The position numbers were made by a program, and so were the translations under genes. Below, piece by piece: positions 55,806-64,000 of a stretch of 64,000 bases of DNA (positions within the stretch are counted from its first letter, which is position 1; each line of letters begins with the position of its first letter). The notes beneath the pieces were generated by a model. The model did no database searches. It was not told the origin of the DNA and worked only from the letters and a program-made list of their open reading frames with translations. This DNA comes from Coptis chinensis (Eukaryota > Streptophyta > Magnoliopsida > Ranunculales > Ranunculaceae): the NCBI GenBank assembly GCA_015680905.1, contig CM027379.1:100863001-100927000 (forward strand), read 5' to 3'.

Positions 55806-58800
55806 TCTTTATGTTTTTTAGAAAAAAAAAAGTTAATATATATAATTACTCAATATCATTTGTTTAATGTTCACAAAAAAAAAAAAAACATATATTCCTA
55901 AGACATGTCAACTTTAATATGTAGTTGCAGTTTTTGACTTAATTGAGTAATTTTTAATTATATTAATATGAGCTCTTATTATCAACACAATACATGTTTT
56001 TATTTAGATACTTTAGTAGGATTTTTTTTTTCAATAAAAAAAATATAGCTAATTGTCAATGATGTTATTAGATTCAATTGATCTACATTTCTAGTGGCCA
56101 TGTTTATTGGTATAGTTTTTTAAATCATGAAATATGTCTAGAAACTTGACAATGGTATATGTATTTTGCAAAATAGATCTCTTTAATTACATATATTGCA
56201 TACAAAAACACAATATATGGTTAAGGAGCTGCTTAATGCTTACAATTTGCAAGCAACTTGTGCAACTATGATTCCCACCAAAGATCACCTATAATAAACT
56301 TCATTAAAGATGTGGCAACTCTTTGTACAGATAAAGTAAAAAACTTTGATAAAATAAAATACACAACAATACAGTATTAACAAAATATGCATTAAGTTAA
56401 ACCCATGCAAGGTTCAACCACCAATAAGGTCAAGCTTCAGTGATGGTCTTCCAAAAAATGCCAACTCTTACTTGTACTTCTCAATTCATTTTGGGAGGTT
56501 CAATTCATCAATTTCCACAATCCACTTGTATTCGATGGACTATAAGGTTGGTGGTACCTTACTGTCAAGCCAATGCAAACACCTTATACTAATTTCTCTT
56601 GGGCATTCTTGATTGAGTCGTGTGTTTGATGCAACTGGATGAATACGCATTCCAATATATGCAATAGGTAGCTGTTGCAGTCCTGTGGAAAAAAATAATG
56701 TTAGACTTTAGGAGGCTAAATTTCTCATCTAGGATTATCGGTAAAAAAAGCAATTTAACATCTCTCGACTTTAAGCTCGATCAAGTCGACTCAGCTTAGT
56801 GAAAATTCCACTATTCGAAAGTACTTATAAAAACTCATCTAGCCATCAACAATAGTGTTGTCTTTGTTCCTAGCCATCAACTTTGTCAAATCTCAAAAAG
56901 TCTGCAGTATAATAATTGTTTTTTGTTCCTAGTTGATTTGAAAATGGTATCGATTTCAAATACCATAAAAATTCTATAATTCATAGATTTTTTTCCCAGC
57001 TTTCTTGAGAAGAGTCCTATGGATTCTTATTGTATTGTGAAAAAGAGAAGCAAAAGTGTACCTTTAGTCCCAAATTAGGTATGGGGATTGTGAAAACCTA
57101 TTTACACTACGTTATGAAAAATTTGGTTCTACATGACACCACTCATGAAACCATTTAATCCAACAATGGAGGATGAGTAACGACAACAACACAAAAATGA
57201 AATCCTTTCAACAAATTAGTTAGCATATACGATAAAAAAAAACAAACACATTCATTCCATTTCAAAATCTATAAAGAAAAGAAAATGACTTTTATCTTAG
57301 AAACTACTATTGTGGAAGTCACGAACATACCTATAAGAAAAAAGGAAAATAAAAAGTCTGACTTCAAATGGTGAAGATTGACTACAATGAATACACACAA
57401 ATTATTCCCAAGCCAAAAATTGGTTTTATAGACCTGTTGCCATTGCTTCTTATATATACCTCTGGTCCATATAATATTCTACCACTCAAAAAACCCTAGC
57501 AAGAATCATTAACACCTACCATGTTAGCCACCGCTTCTTCCACGAACAAAAAATTATGCCTATATGATGACCCTCAAAGCAATTAAAATTGAAAACGTGC
57601 TGACGAAGAAGACAAAAGTACTTCCTACCATTTTCTTGGATACATGCTATATGAAAACAAAGTAAAAACATTTGCAATTAATTTAGGATCAGAACCCTAT
57701 TCATCAATAATAGGATGGTCCTAACCTCGATCAGACATGGTATGTCAGCACTAAATGCATGAACACTTCGCGACTGTAATCCTAAGCGGATACATAATTA
57801 AATGATTATTCTTAAAGATGTGGACCTGAAAGTATAAGATTCAACAAAAGTTTAGAATGAACATCCACACAAAAAAAAAATGCTAAACCACAGAAACACA
57901 AAGTACAAAATTGGTCATATTATGAATAAACAAATTCATGCTTCATCAATATATGAATCGCATAAACAAACTAAACAACACCCAAATGCCTCAACCCCAC
58001 TAAGTTATATGTATATTAGAAAATAACATATAGAGATAAGGAACAGGAGTATTTCTTTCCAGTATTATTAGGTGCAAGGGAATGCCTAGCGTTCTAGGCT
58101 CCCCAAATTGTATTTTTGTTAACAATTTGCCTGCGGAGACCCACCGGTTCAAAAATGAAACAATGGCCACTACAATTATTAGGAGATGAGATCGAGCATC
58201 CCTTGTACAACAATAATCCTCTCCTATTATCTTCCTACTAACCCCTCTTGAGCTATATATTATTGTTTTAAGGCTACCTCCCCATACTTTATGTTGCCCG
58301 CCTCCGCTTAGGTAGTATCGCTTGTATATTTTCCAACCTTTTCAACTACCAACTTGCCTCTCATGAATACACAGTTCAGTATGCAAACACGACCACTATA
58401 TATTATGGCAACTGAAAGGGCATCGTTCTTTTAGTTCAAACCATACTATTTTGTAAACATATATATATAATTAAAAAAATCTGACCCATACAGAAACAAC
58501 ACGACAAACCACGGAAAGTATAGTCTTAAGCATACTGGAAAAGAAAAAGAAATATGAAACATAGCAAAGTCTATGTAAGGATCAAACAACCGCCGGTTGC
58601 AAGACTTTGAGTGTACATGTGATTGAAACAATTAAAATTAGAAATAGGATGACCATACCATTTCTATGGAATAAAATGAAGCCTATGTTTTCTTACAATG
58701 CTTCTTGTCTCGTTTTAAGGCTCACTCAACGAACTTCTTGTGTTTTGTGTTCTTTCACGGCTCTTTCCTAAATATATGAAGTTAAAGCAATAAATTAAGG

Positions 58801-60612
58801 AGGAACATCTAAAATTAATGTCATCTTTCACTTTTGCTTTTTCTCCAAATCTTTCGATAAAGTAAAGGCTATAGTATGTAAAATTTTTCACGAGTAATAT
58901 ACCTTGTTTAGAAAAAATCAAAGTTTAGAAAAATAATACAAAAAATAAATAAATAATCAAGCAACCGTAACTTAAAATGAGCAAGTAATATGCACCACAC
59001 TTCACCCCAAAGAAATATGAGATCCATGAGAATTGATGAAGTGGGATAAGACGTGCTTCAATGCAAATAAAGTACAGTAAGAAACGAAAGTATATAGTCC
59101 AATTCATGCCAACGAAACATTAAAAATCTACCAAACTTAGTCCTTTCAGAAAGAAAAAATAAAAGAAACTGAAAATTAGTGGTTTAGTAACTATGCAAGG
59201 GCTTGTAACGTGCGTTTGGAATTTATTCTCCTTGATAATGCTATTTTTCAAGCTAACACTATAAACTCATTCCTAATTCATATTGTCTTCTACTCAGTCA
59301 CCTACAACATCAACATTCATAACTACTCTTAAAATTAGCATGTACTAATTTTTTTAGCTAGATTAAATAATTGTTTATCGATAGTGATGTAAAATAAGTC
59401 GTCACTGTCACTATTTGAACAATGATGATAAAGATATTCTTAATAGATAAATTCAAACATACACTATCTAATAAAATTTCATGTGATGTAAGCGAGATAC
59501 CTCAACAAACGATAGGAACAAAATCGCAAACTACATATTCAAAATTGATATGACAAAGCAATACAATAAAAACTCTATTTAATATAAATTTAACACCCAT
59601 GTAAAGGAAGTATATGTAGGAAATTGATTAGCATGGAGAATCAGTTCCTTTTATATGTGTTGCAAGGCGTCTCCGCAGAAACGTTAAACACACACAAATT
59701 GACCTTAAAGTCTAGGTATATGAGGGGGCAGCCGTACACTATCTCAAAAAAATTTGGAAGGGCAAAGCCTTATAGATTATTAAGGAATTTTTGCATTTAT
59801 TGTAGTGTAATTTCTTAGGTTTTCTAAAAAATTTGGGGGGTAACTGCCTCCCTCATCCGCCCCCCGTCTCCGTCCTTGCTTGCCAGAAAAGAGCTGACCA
59901 TATGTGTGGAAGGTCCAATGTAATAAGAATATGTTTTGCAAATGGAATCAGCAAGGCACTAAGCCACCAAGGTCATTTACTAATTTAGCACACACCAAAA
60001 ATCATAACAACTTTCGTTTGTTATGCTCAAGTAGGTTGCGCACTAAAAACGTATGGTATTAAACAGATAAGACAAATTAAATAAACAAAGCATATACGCT
60101 CAACCATATTAACAATCAAACTATCAAAGTGAAATAGCAAATATTTCTATGGATAAACCATTATTTCTACATATTTCCAATCACATAAGCTTACAAAAGT
60201 TACTCCCTTTAGCTTCACATAAATCATAGACCAAGGTACAAACAATAGATTGGAAATTATTGGCATGAGGCTATGAGCAATATTAGGATCAATCGGACAT
60301 CAAACTAAAAAAATTATACACTTTTAAACCTATGGAAATTCTGAAACACTTTTGAAATTTACTCCCTCCCTTTGTTTACAATATAAACATGTGACAAAAA
60401 GATAAACTATATAAAATTTTCTAAAAAATAGGCAAGCTAGGAGTGGATTTTACCTTATTAACTGCAAGTGCATAACTTCAAATGACTTGCATGCATAAAT
60501 ACTGACAAAATATAAAGAGAATATTTCATTGGGAAACGAAGGTTAAGCTACTACTACGAAAATGAAAGATTTCTAAATTCAATGAAATGAGACAGATGTA
60601 GTGGCATAGTGT
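55806..60612. other. Gene-poor AT-rich DNA, possibly the body of a Helitron
   Basis: No ORF above 70 codons that makes sense. It includes one exon-like segment on the minus strand (56440-56690). A C/G-rich string at 59836-59880 (ACTGCCTCCCTCATCCGCCC) is reminiscent of a decayed transposon end. Nothing else stands out. Confidence 0.4.
56440..56690 (-). pseudogene. Exon-like coding fragment of unknown origin
   Basis: On the minus strand a TTTTTTTCCACAG acceptor at about 56690 is followed by LQQLPIAYIGMRIHPVASNT, then ECPREISIRCLHWLDSKVPP, a stop, EYKWIVEIDELNLPK, and AFFGRPSLKLDLIGG, all in one frame apart from TAG/TGA/TAA stops. The amino-acid composition is gene-like, unlike the surroundings. 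I do not recognise the family. A captured and decayed host exon inside a Helitron is possible. Confidence 0.4.
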
Positions 60613-60915
60613 TGTAAGTTGGACTGGGTCAGTGGTGCAGTGGATATAATGCAACATAAGATGGAAAAGAGGGGAGTACGAGATCAGTACCGCGGAACCC
60701 TAGACCGCGACGTGGCATACGTACGGTATGAAGGAGAGCCATGCAATGATGCAACAGATGGACGACCTAGAAGGAGAGGAGAGATATATATAAAGAAGAG
60801 GTGGGATGAGAAAAGGGGGCGCTAGGGTAAGAAAAAGGAGGAGAATTAGTGAGAGAGAGAGAGGAAAAAGAAGAAAAAGAGAGATTAAGTGGGAGAGAGA
60901 TTTAGGGTCACTACA
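60613..60915 (+). repeat. Element C 5' LTR (start uncertain)
   Basis: The end is fixed by GGTCACTACA just before the primer site. I place the start at TGTAAGTTGGACTGGG, but no second LTR is in the window to confirm it. A TATATATAAAG TATA-box string is at about 60784-60794, followed by a purine-rich leader. Confidence 0.6.
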
Positions 60916-60917
60916 TT

Positions 60918-60935
60918 TGGCGCCGTTTGTGGGGA
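60918..60935 (+). other. Element C primer-binding site
   Basis: TGGCGCCGTTTGTGGGGA, two bases after the LTR. It agrees with the complement of a tRNA-Asp 3' end except in a TTTGT/TTGCC stretch (tRNA sequence from memory). Confidence 0.75.
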
Positions 60936-60956
60936 CTAGAGAAAAGCAACTTAGGA

Positions 60957-62873
60957 ATGGCACCGAAGAGAGTAGTGGGTAGGCCAAAGAAGGTTAGGGT
61001 TCATGAATCGACGCCGGAAGCGGTGATTGAGGAGGGAGAAGAACTAGAAGAAGGGCGAGCAATGGAAGAAACACGCCTGATGCGAGAGGAGATTGAGAGG
61101 CTGAGAGAGGAGAACGAGGAAGAGCTGCGGAGAGAGAGAGAGAAGACGGAGGAGGAGGTCGGAGAAGAGTTAAGCGAGGGGTCCGAAAATGAGGGATCTG
61201 GAGATGAGGAGGAGCCCGGACCGAATCTAGTAGAAAACTTGGTAGCGGGGTTGACAATGGAGCAAGTCCAAGAAATGATAGACAATGATAGGGAGGCGAA
61301 CCGGCGATAGACGAAGGAGCGCGGGGGAGCGGCCATTCAGGTGGTGGCTGGGTTGAATCGCAACCCACTAGTAGATGACATATGGGCTTCAGAGGTTCCA
61401 AAGCGGTTTGCCCAGCTGAGGTTTGAGAGGTATGACGGCAAGGGGGATCCAGCGGACCACATTCATCATTTTCGGCAGCAGATGCCACTCTGGCAGGAGG
61501 CTCGGTATGACGGTCTGCGATGTATGATGTTCCCGGCTAGTCTTAAAGGAGGGGCGTCGGATTGGTATTACAGATTGCCAGCGGGGAGCATCAAGAATTT
61601 CCAGGAGTTGGAGCAGGTGTTCATAGATCACTTCATACATCAGAAAAAGCGGGTGGTGGACATCGCGACTCTATTCAATGTGCGACAAAGATTCGCGGAA
61701 TCAGTTAGGGAGTTTCTTTGTTGGTTCAAGGTAGAGACATTGAAAGTTGAAAATCTGGATGAATGGACAGCGGTGATAGCCTTTGAGAGAGGCTTACGCC
61801 CGGGGACAGGGTTGGACCAATCCGTGGCCAAAAATGAGATCGCGACACTACATGAACTGTATCCATGAGTGGAGAAGTATATAAGATATGGAGATTCTAT
61901 GCAGAAGGATTCCAAGAGGACGGGGAAGGCCGTGTTGTCTTTGGAGAAGGATCGAGAACGCCAGAAAGTGGGGACGTTGGAAAAAGACAATGGGAGATAC
62001 CGCAGGTACGGAGTGCAAGTAGAGGGAAGCCGAGAAGGAATCCGAAGAGAGTACAGGGAGAGGAAGACATACCGTAAGATGGAACAGACTCCACTGAATA
62101 AACCGCTCAATGAGATCTTACCCTTAATAAAGAATCTGTCGGGGTATGAGGGACCGCGAACCACGCCAATGGAGATACCGGAGAAGCCCTTCTGTGCATA
62201 TCATCAGATAAGGAATCATGAAAGGAATGACTGTTATGCTCTAAAATGGTTGGTTCAGAGAATGGTGGAAAAAGGGAGGATGGGAGAATTTGTGAGAGAT
62301 GGTCGAAATGAGGAGCGCATGCCGCCGCATGGAAGGATACTGGGAACCATCAACGTGATTTACAGCGGGGAGGTTATGAGTCATAACGCTTATAGAGACA
62401 AGATACGGCAGACCGCGAGCATCCAGCAGATTAATGAGAGAACGGATAGGCCTCGGCAGCGAGTGGTGGCAGCAGCAGAAAAAGATAGAATCGTGTTTAG
62501 CAATGTGGACTTACGAGCAATGGACTCAGCACATGAAGACGCATTGGTCATTACAGTGGCAATGGGGAATTACATGGTGAAAAGGGTGTTGATTGATTGT
62601 GGGAGTGCGGTAGATCTGTTGTTCAGAGGTGCCTTGGAGGAAATGGGAGTTGATCCTAAGCAGTTGCGTCCTTCGCGAACTAATTTGTATGGATTTAACA
62701 GAAGTATGACAGAGCCCATGTGGGAACTCTTACTGCCCGTGACAACTGGGCCGGTGACAGTTTTTGCCCATTTCATAGTGGTGGATTCGGCTTCGCAATA
62801 CAATGCAATCTTGGGAAGGCGGTGGATTCATGAGATGAAGGCGGTCCCATCAACGTATTATCAGGTAATATGA
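60957..62873 (+). pseudogene. Element C gag-protease frame (two stops)
   Basis: ATG 60957 starts MAPKRVVGRPKKVRVHESTP. One reading frame continues to 62873, broken only by a TAG at about 61307 and a TGA at 61866-61868. Domains in order are a basic start, a Glu-rich coiled coil (about 25-90), the gag core (RFERYDGKGDPADHIHHFRQ, FPASLKGGASDWYYRL, SVREFLCWFKVETLKVENLD), a charged linker, and a Cys/His cluster (KPFCAYHQIRNHERNDCYAL). The protease then has VLIDCGSAVDLLFRGALEEM and YNAILGRRWIHEMKAVPSTY. Gag forms particles and the protease cuts the polyprotein. The comparison with B shows what B lost to its insertions. Confidence 0.87.
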
Positions 62874-63024
62874 TTCCCCACCCCACTGGCATGTATGAGG
62901 TCGACGGTTTGATCAGGTTACGACAAACAATAGTCATCGGGGAACCGTGAAGCGGTTGATCGGCAGATTAGAAGGAGAGGCTTCCAATCCTAGGAAAAGG
63001 CTGACATAGCAATTACAGTGCACC

Positions 63025-64000
63025 TTGGACGAGGGTGAGAGTGAGACAGTGGCAGATCCAAAGACGCTCGATGAGATAGAGGTGGTGAATATTGGGATAG
63101 GAGAAGAGGAGAAGTTTACATCGATAGGATCCAGTTTGCCCGAGGAGTGGAGGGGTAAGTTGATACAGTTCTTGTCAGACAATAGAGATGTCTTCACTTG
63201 GATAATAGAGGATGTTACTGGGTTGGACCCCGAGTTCGCATGTCATCACTTGCATATGAAAGAGAACGCCAAACCCGCAAGGCAAAAGATGCGCAGTATT
63301 AGACCAAAATATGCTGAAGGGATCTGGGAAGAGGTCGCAAGATTGAAAGGGGCGGGAATAATCCGAGAGGTAGAGTTCACAGACTGGTTATCTAATATAG
63401 TTACGGTGCCAAAAAAGAATGGGAAAGTGCGTATGTGCGTAGACTTTACTAATGTAAATCAAGAGTGTCGAAAGGACAACTATCCCATGCCGTGAGTAGA
63501 TGAGTTGGTGGACAGGACGGCCGGGTTCAAGATTTTTTCCTTCATGGACGCATCGATGGGGTATAATCAGGTCGGGATGTATGGGCCCGATCAGGAGAAG
63601 ACCTTGTTTGTGGTGGAGGGTGGAACTTACTGCTATACGAGGATGCCATTTGGTTTGAAAAATGCATGGGCAACCTTCCAGGGGTTGGGGGAGAAAATAT
63701 TCGAAAGCAAGATTCGGAAGGGAATTGAGATTTATATAGATGATATGGTGGAGAAAATTATGTCAGAAGAGGAACATATCGAGGGGTTGCGAGAAACTTT
63801 CGGGATACTGCGTGAATACAACTTGAAACTGAACCCTAAGAAGTGTACTTTCGGGGTGACTACAGGAAAGTTTTTGGGGTACATCGTTACTTATAGGGTA
63901 ATCGAGGCTAATCCTGAGCAGATAAGGTCCCTGGTAGAGATGCCATCTCTGCGGAGCGTGAAGGAAGTACAACGGTTAGCAGGAAGAGTCGCGGCTCTGA
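63025..64000 (+). pseudogene. Element C reverse transcriptase (runs off the window)
   Basis: In a different frame from the protease. RT strings are IVTVPKKNGKVRMCVDFTNV, then a TGA at 63493-63495 (B has CGG at this codon), FSFMDASMGYNQVGMYGPDQ, RMPFGLKNAWATFQG, the active site IYIDDMVEKI, and KCTFGVTTGKFLGYIVTYRV. The window ends within the RT-RNase H connection (EVQRLAGRVAAL). One stop separates it from an open frame. Confidence 0.87.

Larger units (their letters stand above)
60613..64000 (+). mobile_element. Element C: Tat-type Ty3/Gypsy retrotransposon, truncated by the window end
   Basis: 5' LTR, primer site, gag, protease and most of RT are present on the plus strand and run past base 64000. 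The protein sequence is close to that of element B along its whole length, including the unusual DCGS protease motif. It is a second member of the same or a sister family. It is better preserved: gag and protease share one frame with only two stops. Confidence 0.87.

Noticed and set aside
59624..59818. 64-codon ORF as a host gene
   Set aside because: Short, no domain, and continuous with a C-rich string that looks like a decayed transposon end.
60994..61488. 164-codon ORF on the minus strand
   Set aside because: Antisense of element C gag, same reason as above.
1..64000. tRNA or rRNA genes
   Set aside because: No cloverleaf with A and B boxes or rRNA core was recognised; the only tRNA-like strings are the retrotransposon primer-binding sites.

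Overview
This is nuclear DNA from a flowering plant, probably a eudicot. It is AT-rich, has intron-bearing genes and no bacterial gene spacing, and is dominated by plant transposable elements: Ty3/Gypsy elements of the Tat and Athila groups, a CACTA element, a hAT-type element and a possible Helitron end. I cannot name the species. Only one host gene looks functional: an intronless NDR1/HIN1-like (LEA-2) membrane protein at 18146-18964.

Layout. 1-3297 is gene-poor and holds a non-autonomous hAT element (1762-2737, 8-bp target duplication). 3303-16370 is element A, an old Tat-type Ty3/Gypsy retrotransposon on the minus strand. Its order, read in its own sense, is 5' LTR, primer site, gag, protease, RT, RNase H, integrase, a dimeric tandem-repeat array, two antisense gene copies, 3' LTR. 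16371-20217 is host DNA with the NHL gene. 20223-54008 is element B, a second Tat-type element on the plus strand, with matching GTTTT duplications at its two ends 34 kb apart. B is interrupted twice. In gag it carries D (21356-32685, AGAAG duplication), a probable 3.5-kb solo LTR that is itself split by a 7.8-kb CACTA transposon (23821-31623, CTT duplication). After its integrase it carries E (37553-49972, minus strand), an Athila-like element. Past E, B resumes with its own tandem repeats, an antisense gene and its 3' LTR. 54014-60612 is low-complexity, gene-poor DNA with dispersed palindromes and a Helitron-like end. 60613 to the window end is element C, a relative of B that runs off the edge.

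How the parts relate. A and B share one plan: integrase, then an array of short tandem repeats, then a gene on the opposite strand, then the 3' LTR. The antisense gene has a 5'-UTR intron just before its ATG in A copy 2 and B, and probably in A copy 1. It also has a conserved intron after the first domain, and a C-terminal coiled coil. In A it is present twice, and the second copy has its own TATA box. Element E keeps gag and protease but has no reverse transcriptase, RNase H or integrase. In their place it has a small membrane-type ORF and two related Athila-type ORFs, one of them uninterrupted, with a polypurine tract after each block. The CACTA element carries the end of a Ulp1-type protease gene and a captured, frameshifted piece of the host gene for chaperonin subunit CCT3 (TCP-1 gamma).

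All calls come from reading the sequence and the six-frame translations by eye. No database search was run. Lineage and family names rest on recognised motifs and gene order.
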